A stretch of 64,000 nt of DNA. It comes from Streptomyces qaidamensis (GTDB lineage Bacteria; Actinomycetota; Actinomycetes; Streptomycetales; Streptomycetaceae). The position numbers and the translations under genes were made by a program. The notes below the pieces were generated by a model that saw nothing but the letters and a program-made list of their open reading frames with translations, was not told the DNA's origin and did no database searches. This document shows, in pieces, positions 35,284 through 44,018 of the stretch. Location: NCBI RefSeq assembly GCF_001611795.1, contig NZ_CP015098.1:7750001-7814000 (forward strand), in the 5' to 3' direction. Position 1 is the first letter of the stretch. Each line of letters starts with the position of its first letter.

Positions 35284-35598
35284 TCAAGAGGTAAAGCCAG
35301 GAAAAGTGCTGGGGTTGTGGTGTGTGCACAGCTTGAACGCCCGGTGAGCTGCGCGGGAGCTAGGGGTGGCGGCGTGCGGGAGGCGGGTACCTGCGAGAGC
35401 GCTCTCAGCTGGTTCGCCGGGACCCGCTTCGCGCTTCTTCGCCCAGTGACGCAGCACGTCGTCGACCATCAGCATCAGGACGACAGCCACACCCATGGTC
35501 CACTCCGGAGGTTCGGCCCAGGCGAAGACGAGTCCGGCAGCCCCCGCGAGGACCAGCAGCACCAGCAGCCGCCACCGCGCCCCGCCCGGCCGTGTCAT
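35284..35598 (-). CDS. Small two-helix membrane protein
   Basis: A 104-residue hypothetical protein. Two adjacent hydrophobic helices (WRLLVLLVLAGAAGLVFAW and WTMGVAVVLMLMVDDVL) are followed by a basic HWAKKREAG segment and a non-conserved-looking tail. The ATG has GGGAG 6 bases upstream. The last third of the frame contains a GAGAGCGCTCTC palindrome and may be beyond the functional part. I do not recognise a function. Confidence 0.5.
   Translation of the reverse strand: MTRPGGARWRLLVLLVLAGAAGLVFAWAEPPEWTMGVAVVLMLMVDDVLRHWAKKREAGPGEPAESALAGTRLPHAATPSSRAAHRAFKLCTHHNPSTFPGFTS
35395..35406. promoter_or_regulatory. CebR/LacI-type operator, distal
   Basis: GAGAGCGCTCTC, the same palindrome core as the element at 35235-35248, is centred about 159 bp further upstream of the glucanase (roughly 15 helical turns). 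It falls within the small membrane protein frame. The spacing allows looping by a dimer-of-dimers repressor, which is inference. Confidence 0.45.
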
Positions 35599-35767
35599 CG
35601 CCGGCTCCCCTCGCCGCGTGTGCCGCCGGGCACCCCGCAGAGTCCGACGCACGGCGGGCCGCGACGGTTGTCCGGCCGGGCCTTCGGCACTCCGCGCTGT
35701 TGAACACGGGGTCGCGGGGCACTCGGGGTGGACGACGGACTACCGGTCGAGGCAGCAGGAGGCATCC

Positions 35768-36280
35768 GTGGCCAAACGCCATCACCTGATCCGAGTCGGT
35801 CCGGGCGCCGTGTGGGACGTCCTCGCCGACGGCCACCGCTACGCGGAGTGGGTGGTGGGGACCTCCGGGTCCCACCCCGTGCGCGGACAGTGGCCCCGCA
35901 CCGGCGCGGCCATCCGCTATGAGGTCCGGCTCGGACCCCTGCGGCTCGTCAACGAGACGGTCGTCCGCCACTGCGAGGAAGGCCGCGTGCTGGAGCTGGA
36001 GGCCCACGCCGGTGTGCTGGGCACGGCACGCATCGCCATCGAGCTGCGGCCCTGGGGCGAGCACTGCCTGGTGATCGTGGACGAGCATCCCCTGCGGGGC
36101 GCGGGCGGCCGGCTGCACAACGTCGGCTTCGAAGCGCTGATCCAGCTGCGCCACCGCACGATGCTGGCCCGCCTGACCAAGCTCTGCGAGTCCGATTCAC
36201 AGACCCCGGGCAGCGGCCGCCGTCGCCCTCTGGGCCAGGTGACCGTGGGATCCGAGGCGGACGGAGCCGACCGTGCCTGA
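35768..36280 (+). CDS. SRPBCC-family (polyketide cyclase/START-like) protein
   Basis: A 170-residue protein with the SRPBCC helix-grip pattern: VGPGAVWDVLADGHRYAEWVVG at the start, central strands around AIRYEVRLGPLRLVNE, and the long C-terminal helix VGFEALIQLRHRTMLARLTKL. Such proteins bind small hydrophobic ligands. AGGAGG precedes the GTG. It overlaps the flavin oxidoreductase gene by 8 bp and is the first gene of a four-gene rightward operon. Confidence 0.8.
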   Translation: MAKRHHLIRVGPGAVWDVLADGHRYAEWVVGTSGSHPVRGQWPRTGAAIRYEVRLGPLRLVNETVVRHCEEGRVLELEAHAGVLGTARIAIELRPWGEHCLVIVDEHPLRGAGGRLHNVGFEALIQLRHRTMLARLTKLCESDSQTPGSGRRRPLGQVTVGSEADGADRA

Positions 36281-37892
36281 CGCCGTGGTGATCGGCGCGG
36301 GCCCCAACGGACTGGTCGCCGCCAATGTCCTCGCGGACGCCGGATGGAGCGTCGAGGTGCTGGAGGAGCAGCCCGAACCTGGCGGCGCCGTCCGCCACGA
36401 CCGGGGCGTCGACCCCGCCTTCGTCAACGACCTCTTCAGCTCCTTCTACCCCCTCGCGGCCGCCTCGCCCGTCCTGGCCGCGCTCCACCCCGAGGAGCAC
36501 GGACTGCGCTGGAGCCACGCCCCCGGTGTGCTGGCCCACCCCCTCACCGACGGCAGCTGCGCCGTCCTGGACCGGAACATCGGCACCACCGCCGCGTCCC
36601 TCGACACCTTCGAGCCGGGCGACGGAGCGGCTTGGCGGCGGCTGCACGACGTGTGGCAGAACCTGCGCCCCGGCCTTCTGGAGGCCCTGTTCACCCCGTT
36701 CCCGCCCGTGCGCGCCACGGCGCGGCTGGCGCTGCGGCTGCGGGCGGCGGGCGGGCTGCGCATGGCCCGCTCCCTGGTGCTGCCGGTGCGGCGCCTCGGA
36801 GAGGAGGAGTTCCGCGGCCAGGGCGGCCGCCTGCTGCTGGCCGGCAACGCCCTGCACGCGGACCTCGCCCCCGAGTCGGCGGGCAGCGGCGGCTTCGGCT
36901 GGCTGATGGCCATGCTGGGCCAGACCTACGGCTTCCCGGTCCCGGTCGGCGGCTCCGGCGCGCTCACCTCCGCCCTGGTCCGGCGGCTGGAGACCCGGGG
37001 CGGGCGGGTGCGCTGCGGGCAGCGCGTCGAGCACGTCGTCGTCCGCGGCGGGCGGGCCGTCGGCGTCCGCACGGCGGGCGGGGACGCGGTGCCGGCCCGC
37101 CGTGCGGTGCTGGCCGACGTGTCGGTGCCCGCCCTGTACGGCGAGCTACTCGACCCCGAGCACCTGCCCGCGCAGCTCCTGGACGACCTGCGGCGCTTCC
37201 AGTGGGACTTCGCCACGTTCAAGGTCGACTGGGCGCTCGACGGCCCGGTGCCCTGGCAGGCCGAGCAGGCATCCCGGGCCGGCACCGTGCACCTCGCCGA
37301 CGGCATGGACGAGCTGACCCGCTTCACCGCGCAGATCGCCATGCGGCAGGTCCCGGACCGGCCGTTCCTGATCTTCGGCCAGATGACCACCTCCGACGCC
37401 ACCCGCTCGCCCCAGGGCACCGAATCGGCCTGGGCCTACACGCACATCCCGCACGAGATCCGCGCCGACGCCGCAGACGAGGGCATCACCGGCCGCTGGG
37501 ACACCAAGGACCAGGAGCTCATGGCCGACCGCGTCGAACGCCAGGTGGAGCGCTTCGCGCCCGGCTTCCGCTCCCTCGTCCGAGGCCGCCGCATCCTGGC
37601 GCCCCCGACGCTGGAGGCGCTCGACGGCAACCTCGCGGGGGGCGCCATCAACGGGGGCACCACCGCGATGCACCAGCAGCTCGTCTTCCGCCCCCTGCCC
37701 GGCACCGGCCGCCCGGAGACCCCGCTGCCCGGCCTGTACCTCGCCTCCTCCGGAGCCCACCCCGGCGGCGGGGTGCACGGTGCTCCCGGAGCCAACGCCG
37801 CCCGGGCCGCCCTGCGCCGCAACCGGCCCCCCGGTCTGGCCCGCGCCCAGCGGCTCCTCGCACACCGCGACCGCACCGGAGCCAGACGCTGA
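36273..37892 (+). CDS. FAD-dependent phytoene desaturase-like oxidoreductase
   Basis: A 539-residue flavoprotein with the N-terminal FAD motif VVIGAGPNGLVAANVLADAGWSVEVLE and the C-terminal FAD-contact region LPGLYLASSGAHPGGGVHGAPG, both as in CrtI-type desaturases and NAD(P)/FAD-dependent amine-oxidase relatives. The middle contains YGFPVPVGGSGALTSAL. No crtB or crtE genes are nearby, so a carotenoid substrate is not supported; another long hydrophobic molecule is possible. It starts with GTG inside the preceding gene. Confidence 0.85.
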   Translation: MPDAVVIGAGPNGLVAANVLADAGWSVEVLEEQPEPGGAVRHDRGVDPAFVNDLFSSFYPLAAASPVLAALHPEEHGLRWSHAPGVLAHPLTDGSCAVLDRNIGTTAASLDTFEPGDGAAWRRLHDVWQNLRPGLLEALFTPFPPVRATARLALRLRAAGGLRMARSLVLPVRRLGEEEFRGQGGRLLLAGNALHADLAPESAGSGGFGWLMAMLGQTYGFPVPVGGSGALTSALVRRLETRGGRVRCGQRVEHVVVRGGRAVGVRTAGGDAVPARRAVLADVSVPALYGELLDPEHLPAQLLDDLRRFQWDFATFKVDWALDGPVPWQAEQASRAGTVHLADGMDELTRFTAQIAMRQVPDRPFLIFGQMTTSDATRSPQGTESAWAYTHIPHEIRADAADEGITGRWDTKDQELMADRVERQVERFAPGFRSLVRGRRILAPPTLEALDGNLAGGAINGGTTAMHQQLVFRPLPGTGRPETPLPGLYLASSGAHPGGGVHGAPGANAARAALRRNRPPGLARAQRLLAHRDRTGARR

Positions 37893-37938
37893 CCCGGCCC
37901 CGCCGGGAAGGGGCCGACTCCGGAAGGAAGTGCAGCCC

Positions 37939-38820
37939 ATGAACAGCAGCCCGCTCGCCGAGCGCACCGTCGTCATCACCGGAGCCGCCCGCGGCGTGGG
38001 CGCGGCACTGGCCCGTGAGGCCGCCCGGCGCGGGGCCCGGGTGGCTCTCGTCGGCCACGAGAAGCCCGTCCTGGACGCGGTGGCCGCCTCGCTGCCCGGC
38101 CCGGCCCTCGCGCTGGAGGCCGACGTCACCGACCTCTCCGCGCTGGAGGCGGCGGTGACCACCGTGCGGGCCCGGCTCGGCCGTCCCTCGGCCGTGGTGG
38201 CGAACGCCGGCATCGCCGAGGGCGGCTCCCTGCTCGCCTCGGACCCGGCCGCCTGGCGCCGTGTGATCGACGTCAACCTCACCGGCAGCGCCCAGACAGC
38301 CCGGGCGTTCCTGCCGGACCTGATCGGCACGGCGGGCTACTTCCTCCAGGTCGCCTCACTGGCCTCGATCGGCGCCGCCCCGCTCATGAGCGCCTACTGC
38401 GCATCCAAGGCGGGGGTCGAGGCCTTCGCGCACTCGTTGCGGGCGGAGGTCGCGCACCGGGGGGTCGGGGTGGGTATCGCCTACCTCAACTGGACGGACA
38501 CCGACATGATCCGCGACGCCGACCGGTACGCCGTCCTGCGGGAGCTGCGCAGGCACATGCCCCCGCCGGCCCGCCGCGTGTACCCGGTGGAGACGGTCGT
38601 CGCCCGCCTGGTCAGGGGCATGGAGCGCCGTCGTACGGCCGTGTACGCACCGGCGTGGCTGCGGCTGGCGCAGCCGATACGCCCGGCCATGCCCCCGGTG
38701 GTCCTGCGCGTGGCACGCCGCGAACTGCCCCGCCTGGAGGCCTCGGGCCCGGTCCGCTACACCGGGCCGCTCGGCGCCGGTGGCCTGGCCGACCGTGCCG
38801 CGGCGGGGCCGGGCTCCTGA
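37939..38820 (+). CDS. Short-chain dehydrogenase/reductase
   Basis: A 293-residue classical SDR. The cofactor motif is TGAARGVG (residues 14-21), followed by NAG at about residue 89 and the catalytic S140, Y153 and K157 (YCASK). The extra C-terminal region with VYAPAWLRLAQPIRP resembles SDRs acting on large lipophilic substrates. An AGGAAG ribosome binding site precedes the ATG. It is the third gene of the SRPBCC-FAD-SDR-MpaB operon. Confidence 0.88.
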   Translation: MNSSPLAERTVVITGAARGVGAALAREAARRGARVALVGHEKPVLDAVAASLPGPALALEADVTDLSALEAAVTTVRARLGRPSAVVANAGIAEGGSLLASDPAAWRRVIDVNLTGSAQTARAFLPDLIGTAGYFLQVASLASIGAAPLMSAYCASKAGVEAFAHSLRAEVAHRGVGVGIAYLNWTDTDMIRDADRYAVLRELRRHMPPPARRVYPVETVVARLVRGMERRRTAVYAPAWLRLAQPIRPAMPPVVLRVARRELPRLEASGPVRYTGPLGAGGLADRAAAGPGS

Positions 38821-38893
38821 CGAAGGCGGTCCGGCAGGCCCGGGCGGGCACGGACATGGCGGACACTGGTCAGCAGGAGAAGGGAGGCCGACC

Positions 38894-39745
38894 GTGCTGA
38901 CCGGAGTCCGTGAACAGCTGGGCCAGGCCCTGTTCCGCCGGGTCGCGGGCCCCGGCGGACCCGCGACCCGTGCCCGGATCCACCACACGCCGGGGCCGCG
39001 CTGGTTCGAGCCGGACCGCCCGATCCGCACGGTCCACGGCGACGCCTCGATGTTCATCGGCGGGCTGACCGCCCTGCTGCTGCAGTCGCTGCATCCGCTC
39101 GCGATGGCGGCCGTCGCCGGGCACTCCGGCTTCCGTGGCGACCCGTGGGGCCGGTTGCAGCGCACCAGCACCTTCCTGGCGGTGACGACGTACGGCACCG
39201 CCGCGGACGCCCAGCAGGCCGTCGACCACGTGCGCGGCATCCACGCCCGGATCCGCGGCACGACGGCCGACGGTGTGCCGTACCACGCGGCCGACCCGCA
39301 TCTGCTCGGCTGGGTGCACGCCGCCGAGACGGACAGCTTCCTGCGGGCCCACGAACGCTACGGTGCCCGGCCCCTGGACGCCGCCGGCTACGACGCCTAC
39401 GTCACCGACACCGCGCGCGTCGCCGAGGCCCTGGGGGTGACCGACCCACCCCGCGATCGTGGCGGACTGGCGGAGCGCCTGAGCGCCTACCGCCCCGAGC
39501 TGCGGGCCACACCCGAGGCCCGGGCAGCCGCCCGCTTCCTGCTGTTCCAGCCCCCGCTGCCGCTGGCCGTGCGGCCCTTCTACGGCGGGCTGGCCGCGAA
39601 CGCCGTCACCCTGCTCCCGCCCTGGGCGCGCGGGATGCTGTGGCTGCCCCGGGTGCCGGTCGTCGAGGACCTCGCGGTACGCCCCACCGGCCGGGCCCTG
39701 ACCCGGACCATCCGCTGGGCCATGACCCCGGCCCGGGCGGCCTGA
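38894..39745 (+). CDS. MpaB/latex-clearing-type oxygenase (DUF2236)
   Basis: A 283-residue member of the DUF2236 family, related to the ER-bound oxygenase MpaB and rubber oxygenase Lcp, which are b-type heme proteins. Family segments are GDASMFIGGLTALLLQSLHPLAMAAVAGHSGFRGDPWGRLQRT, AADPHLLGWVHAAETDSFL and FLLFQPPLPLAV; histidines in the first and second may contact heme. GGGAGG precedes the GTG. It ends the redox operon. Oxidative cleavage of a lipid or prenyl compound is plausible but unproven. Confidence 0.85.
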   Translation: MLTGVREQLGQALFRRVAGPGGPATRARIHHTPGPRWFEPDRPIRTVHGDASMFIGGLTALLLQSLHPLAMAAVAGHSGFRGDPWGRLQRTSTFLAVTTYGTAADAQQAVDHVRGIHARIRGTTADGVPYHAADPHLLGWVHAAETDSFLRAHERYGARPLDAAGYDAYVTDTARVAEALGVTDPPRDRGGLAERLSAYRPELRATPEARAAARFLLFQPPLPLAVRPFYGGLAANAVTLLPPWARGMLWLPRVPVVEDLAVRPTGRALTRTIRWAMTPARAA

Positions 39746-39749
39746 GCGC

Positions 39750-40493
39750 TCAGGGCTGCCACCCCAGCGCCCGCGAGATCCCGCGCGCCGCCATCCGCAC
39801 CGCCGGGCCCAGGACCGGCACCTGGGCGTCCGCGTGGGGCACCACGATCGACACGGCGGCGGTCACGGTGCCGTCCGCGCCGCGCACCGGCGCGGCCACC
39901 GACAGGGCGTCCTCCGTGACCTGGCGGTCGCTCACCGCCACCCCCGACCTGCGTACCTCGGCCAGCACCCGCCGCAGCCGCTCCGGTTCGGTGATGGTGT
40001 ACGGGGTGAAGGACGCGAGTTCGCCCTCGCAGTACTCCTTCCGGAAGACCGGGTCGCCGTGGGCCAGCAGGGCGAGCCCGACCCCGGTGGCGTGCAGCGG
40101 CCAGCGGGCGCCGATGCGGATGTGCACGCCGACCGCCGACCGCCCCGACAGCCACTCGATGTAGACGACGTCCCGGCCGTCCCGCACGGCCAGCTGCACG
40201 TTCTCGTGCGTCGCCTCGTACAGGTCCTCCAGGTACGGCAGCGCGATCTGCCGCAGGGCGAGGCCGCGCGGGGCCAGCGCGGCGAGCTCCCACAGCCGCA
40301 GTCCGACGTGGTAGACGCCGGACTCGTCCCGCTCCAGGGCGCCCCACTCGGTGAGCGCGCCCACCAGCCGGTGCGCGGTGGTCAGGCTCAGCCCGGCCCG
40401 CCGGCTGATGTCCGTCAGGCACAGCGCCGGATGCTCGTGGTCGAAGGCCGCGAGCACGGACAGCAGGCGGTCGGGCGCGGTGGGGGCGGTCAT
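39750..40493 (-). CDS. IclR family transcriptional regulator
   Basis: A 247-residue IclR protein. The winged helix is RLLSVLAAFDHEHPALCLTDISRRAGLSLTTAHRLVGALTEWGAL; the C-terminal effector domain has RIGARWPLHATGVGLALLAH, YTITEPERLRRVL and VAAPVRGADGTVTAAVSI. The start at MTAPTAPD is preferred over an upstream extension because homology-like sequence begins there. It lies downstream of the secreted hydrolase gene on the same strand and stops 4 bp from the convergent oxygenase gene. Confidence 0.9.
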   Translation of the reverse strand: MTAPTAPDRLLSVLAAFDHEHPALCLTDISRRAGLSLTTAHRLVGALTEWGALERDESGVYHVGLRLWELAALAPRGLALRQIALPYLEDLYEATHENVQLAVRDGRDVVYIEWLSGRSAVGVHIRIGARWPLHATGVGLALLAHGDPVFRKEYCEGELASFTPYTITEPERLRRVLAEVRRSGVAVSDRQVTEDALSVAAPVRGADGTVTAAVSIVVPHADAQVPVLGPAVRMAARGISRALGWQP

Positions 40494-40668
40494 GGCCGGG
40501 CGTCTCCCGGGTGGGCAGGGGGTTTCTGATGGGTTTCCGTGGAAGAAGGAGCGGCGTCCGGTGCGTGCGACCGGCGTGCGCTGTGAACGGTCATGCGGCG
40601 GAGCCACCTGTCCGTTTGCGGCGTGCGGCGAGCGGGCGTGCCGGACGCCGTGACGCCGCGGAAATCCA

Positions 40669-42027
40669 TCAGGAGCCCCCTAGATCGTAGGGGCGGGGGT
40701 AGGCGGCCGGGCGGTACGGAAGGTAGCGGGGCTCCGCCGTCGGGTCCGCCGCCTCCGCACGGGAGTTGAGGGCACCCGGCGAGGTGTCCCAGCGGCCGGT
40801 GTCCAGGCGGTGCTCCAGGGTGTGCAGGGCGGCCAGTGTCTCGCCCGGGGTGAAGGTGCAGTGGCCCGGGCGGTCGACGTAGGCCTGGCGGAGGAGCCCG
40901 GCGGATCCCGCCGCCGTGGCGGCCCGCCGGTAGGCGCTCTCCGACTGCACCGGGATCAGGGCGTCACCGGTCGTGTGGATGTTCAGCTGGGGGTCGGTGA
41001 GGCGGCCTGAGAGCACGCTGGTGTTGCGCATCCACCGCACCGCCGACGGGTCGGCGGCGATCCGGGGCGCCCGGTCCAGGGCCGAGAGGTCGGTGCGCAA
41101 GGACAGTCCCGCCTCCTTGTAGAGCTCCGTCACCTCTTTGTACAGCGGGGAGCGTGCGAGCATCGAGCGGTAGTCGACGCCCGTGTTCCAGGACGGGTTG
41201 CCGCCCGCCCGGCTCTCGGCCTCCTGCCGCCAGCTGAACGCGGGCAGCTGGAGCAGGCCACGGACGGCGGCGTACTGGTTGGCCTGGGCCGTCTCGAAGT
41301 CCGTGGGCCCCGGGCGCGTCTGCGAAGGGTCGTTGTAGCCGGGGATGTTGTGCAGCGCGGCGGCCAGGGCGATCCGCGCCCGGCCTCCTGGGCTCCGCTG
41401 GGCCGCGTCCACCTTCGACGTGAGCGCCTTGCCGGCGGCGACCGCCTCGGCCTGGTCGGCGAACCCCGCGAGCCGCACGCCGGAGTCCGGGGCGAGCAGC
41501 GTGCGCAGCGCGAACACCGGGTCCAGGGTGCTGTTCCAGTTGGCGGCACCGCCCTGCACCAGTCCGCACATCGACAGTGAACCGTCGAACCGGCCGGCGT
41601 GCCGCTCGGCGAGCACGCTGGTGACGAAGCCGCCGTAGGAGGTGCCCCAGGCCAGCGTCCGCCGGGCCGAGCCGAACTTCTGGGTGAACAGGTCCAGCGT
41701 GGCGAGCTGGTCGGGCACCGCCTCCGTGATCGCCCAGCCGTTCGTCGCGTACGAGGAGCCGATCAGGGCGTAACCCTCGGCCAGCAGGGTGTCGCGGGCG
41801 GCCGGACCGGGGGTGTTCTGGGCCGGGTTGGGGGCTCCGGCCGGGGTGTAGCCGTGGCTGTAGAGCAGGACCGTGCCGTTGAAGGACGCGGGGACGTCCA
41901 TCACGTAGGCGGCGCCGGACGGGAGCCGGCCCTCCAGATGGGTGTCCGCGGTGGCGGCCTGCGCGGGCAGGGCGGTCGCTGCCAGGGACAGGCAGGCGGT
42001 CGTCAGCAAGGCGAGGCGGATCCTCAA
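40669..42027 (-). CDS. Secreted alpha/beta hydrolase (esterase)
   Basis: A 452-residue exported hydrolase. It has a Sec signal (RIRLALLTTACLSLAATALPAQA, cleavage near residue 24) and a nucleophile elbow GTSYGG with S130 preceded by LLYSHGY. The probable acid is the Asp in TTGDALIPVQ and the base the His in PGHCTFTPGE. The start is TTG, overlapping the MHS transporter stop by TTGA with a GGAAGG site upstream. Being cotranscribed with an importer, it may release an acid from an ester outside the cell, for example plant hydroxycinnamates (inference). Confidence 0.82.
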   Translation of the reverse strand: MRIRLALLTTACLSLAATALPAQAATADTHLEGRLPSGAAYVMDVPASFNGTVLLYSHGYTPAGAPNPAQNTPGPAARDTLLAEGYALIGSSYATNGWAITEAVPDQLATLDLFTQKFGSARRTLAWGTSYGGFVTSVLAERHAGRFDGSLSMCGLVQGGAANWNSTLDPVFALRTLLAPDSGVRLAGFADQAEAVAAGKALTSKVDAAQRSPGGRARIALAAALHNIPGYNDPSQTRPGPTDFETAQANQYAAVRGLLQLPAFSWRQEAESRAGGNPSWNTGVDYRSMLARSPLYKEVTELYKEAGLSLRTDLSALDRAPRIAADPSAVRWMRNTSVLSGRLTDPQLNIHTTGDALIPVQSESAYRRAATAAGSAGLLRQAYVDRPGHCTFTPGETLAALHTLEHRLDTGRWDTSPGALNSRAEAADPTAEPRYLPYRPAAYPRPYDLGGS

Positions 42028-43370
42028 CGCGGGGTTCCTTCCAGGGCGGGGGCGGCGGCGGGGGAGTCCAGCGCGTCCGTGTGCGTCTCGCGCAGCCGCC
42101 ACACGGTGACCGCGGTGACGGCCGCGCCGGCGCACAGCAGCAGCGACACCGGAGTGCTGCCGCCGCCGAAGGAGGCCAGGAGACTGCCGGCGATGAGCGG
42201 GGAGAACCCGGCGCCGATCAGGGTCGCGCCCTGGTAGCCGAGGGAGGCGCCGGTGTAGCGGACGCGGGTGCCGAACATCTCGGTGAGCAGCGCGCCCAGA
42301 GGCCCGTACATCGTGGACTGGGCGACGCCGTGGCCGAGTGCCAGGGCGAGGATCAGCAGGCCGGGGGAGCCGGAGTCGACCAGGGCCAGCACCGGGAAGG
42401 CGAGTGCCGCCGAGGCGACGGCACCGGCCAGCACGACGGGCCGGCGGCCGACCCGGTCCGACAGAACGGACGCGGCGGGCAGTACGACGAGGGCCACGCA
42501 GGAGGCGACGGTGACCGCGGTCAGCACCTGCGGGCGGGTGTACCCCTCGTCGACGGCGTAGGAGATCATGAAGCTCGTCAGCAGGGACTGCGCGGTGAAC
42601 GCGCCGATGCCGACGCAGGCGGCCAGCAGCACCGGCTTCGGGCGGCGCAGCACCTCCACGATCGGCGGCCGGGCCACCGGGTCCCGCTTGACCTGCGTGA
42701 ACAGCGGGCTCTCGGCGACTTTCAGCCGCACGAACAGGCCGACGCCCAGCAGCACGATGCTCAGCAGGAACGGCACCCGCCAGCCCCAGGAGCGGAACTG
42801 CTCGTCCGGCAGGGTGGCGACCAGGGTGACCACACCGGCCGACAGCACGGAACCGAGCGGGGCGCCGAGCTGGGTGAAGCTGGACCACAGGCCGCGCCGG
42901 GAACCCCGCGCGTGTTCGGCGTGCTCGACGACCATCAGCATCGCGCCGCCCCACTCGCCGCCGATCGCGATGCCCTGCACCACGCGCAGGACGACCAGCA
43001 GCACCGGGGCCCAGACGCCGATGGTGTCGTACGTCGGCAGCAGGCCGATGAGGAAGCTGCCGGTCCCCATCAGGACCATGGTCAGCAGCATCATCGACTT
43101 GCGGCCGATCCGGTCGCCGAAGTGCCCGAAGACGATGCCGCCGAGCGGACGGGCGAGATAGCCCGCGGCGAAGGTGCCGAACGCCGCGATGGTGCCGACC
43201 GCCGGGTCGGCCCGCGGGAAGAACAGTTCGCCGAAGACGAGCGCGGCGACCGTGCCGTAGACGAGAAAGTCGTAGAACTCGACGGTGGTGCCGAGCAGGC
43301 CGGAGACGGCGACGCGGCGCAACTGCCTTGAATCGGAGGAGGCTTGGGGGACGGGCGGGGATGGCTGCAC
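42024..43370 (-). CDS. MHS-family MFS transporter
   Basis: A 448-residue 12-helix symporter of the MHS type: TTVEFYDFLVYGTVAALVF, GHFGDRIGRKSMM, RVVQGIAIGGEWGGAML, and the second-half SDRVGRRPVVL. It probably imports an organic acid with protons. I choose the GTG at 43370 because AGGGAG sits 6 bases upstream and a good promoter lies at 43408-43436, which would fall inside the longer frame beginning at 43436. It is translationally coupled to the secreted hydrolase. Confidence 0.87.
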   Translation of the reverse strand: MQPSPPVPQASSDSRQLRRVAVSGLLGTTVEFYDFLVYGTVAALVFGELFFPRADPAVGTIAAFGTFAAGYLARPLGGIVFGHFGDRIGRKSMMLLTMVLMGTGSFLIGLLPTYDTIGVWAPVLLVVLRVVQGIAIGGEWGGAMLMVVEHAEHARGSRRGLWSSFTQLGAPLGSVLSAGVVTLVATLPDEQFRSWGWRVPFLLSIVLLGVGLFVRLKVAESPLFTQVKRDPVARPPIVEVLRRPKPVLLAACVGIGAFTAQSLLTSFMISYAVDEGYTRPQVLTAVTVASCVALVVLPAASVLSDRVGRRPVVLAGAVASAALAFPVLALVDSGSPGLLILALALGHGVAQSTMYGPLGALLTEMFGTRVRYTGASLGYQGATLIGAGFSPLIAGSLLASFGGGSTPVSLLLCAGAAVTAVTVWRLRETHTDALDSPAAAPALEGTPR

Positions 43371-43407
43371 GGTGGGCTCCCTGGGGACGGGGCGCGGTTG
43401 GTCCGTG

Positions 43408-43436
43408 AAGTTATGCATCCATCGTGCAGCCGTCAA
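43408..43436 (-). promoter_or_regulatory. Promoter of the transporter-hydrolase operon
   Basis: Read leftward: -35 TTGACG, a 17-base spacer, then -10 TAACTT, about 37 bp before the transporter GTG. Spacing and hexamers fit a housekeeping sigma factor promoter. Confidence 0.6.
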
Positions 43437-43450
43437 TCATTTGCACAACA

Positions 43451-43972
43451 TCAGTTCAGGCCGTCCTCGGCGATGCGCAACAGCAGCGCGTGCAGGGTCT
43501 CCCGCTCGGCCGGGTCCAGCGGGCCCAGCAGTTCGCCGGTCACCCGCAGGCCGGCCTCGTCGGTGTCGCGCAGGAAGCCGCTGCCGCTCTCGGTCAGGAC
43601 GACGATCCGGCTGCGGCGGTCGTCGGGGGAGGGGCGGCGCTCGGCGAAGCCCAGTTTCTCCAGGTCGTCGACCAGGCCGACGATCGCGCTCGGGTCGTAG
43701 CCGAGCCGCGCGCTCAGCTCGCGCTGCAGGGCGCCGTCCGTGGTGGCGAGGTAGCGCAGCACGGCGTAGTGGCGCAGGCGCAGACCCGACTCCTGGAGGC
43801 AGGCGTTGAAGAGCTGCCCCGAGCGCAGGCCCAGCCGGTACAGGAGGTAGCCCGTGTCGGCGTGCAGTCCGCGCATCCACGGCTCGTGGGCGTCGATGGG
43901 CTTCGCGGTGACGTTCTGGCGTGTGATGGCGGGCTCCCTGTGCTCGGTGCTGCTTGCCGGTGATTCCAGCAT
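43451..43972 (-). CDS. MarR family regulator (CouR-like candidate)
   Basis: A 173-residue MarR protein. The winged helix is YAVLRYLATTDGALQRELSARLGYDPSAIVGLVDDLEKLGFAERRPSPDDRRSRIVVLTE, flanked by dimerisation helices. The longer frame begins within the probable operators, so I prefer the ATG at 43972. It is divergent from an acyl-CoA catabolic operon whose promoter carries two MarR-like sites. In Rhodococcus and Rhodopseudomonas, CouR of this family senses p-coumaroyl-CoA next to similar genes. Confidence 0.85.
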   Translation of the reverse strand: MLESPASSTEHREPAITRQNVTAKPIDAHEPWMRGLHADTGYLLYRLGLRSGQLFNACLQESGLRLRHYAVLRYLATTDGALQRELSARLGYDPSAIVGLVDDLEKLGFAERRPSPDDRRSRIVVLTESGSGFLRDTDEAGLRVTGELLGPLDPAERETLHALLLRIAEDGLN

Positions 43973-43990
43973 CCCGCACCGGCAGGTCGC

Positions 43991-44018
43991 GAACAACTAT
44001 TGACGGCAACAATTATTG
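43991..44018. promoter_or_regulatory. Tandem MarR-type operators
   Basis: GAACAACTATTG (43991-44002) and CAACAATTATTG (44007-44018) agree at 10 of 12 positions and are 16 bp apart centre to centre. The second is nearly palindromic. They cover the -35 element and spacer of the rightward promoter. Confidence 0.6.

Noticed and set aside
36273..37892. Carotenoid biosynthesis cluster based on the CrtI-like protein
   Set aside because: No phytoene synthase, GGPP synthase or cyclase genes are present in the operon or window.
40669..42954. Long leftward frame fusing the secreted hydrolase to upstream sequence
   Set aside because: The extension is antisense-frame sequence inside the MHS transporter; a signal peptide begins at the TTG at 42027.
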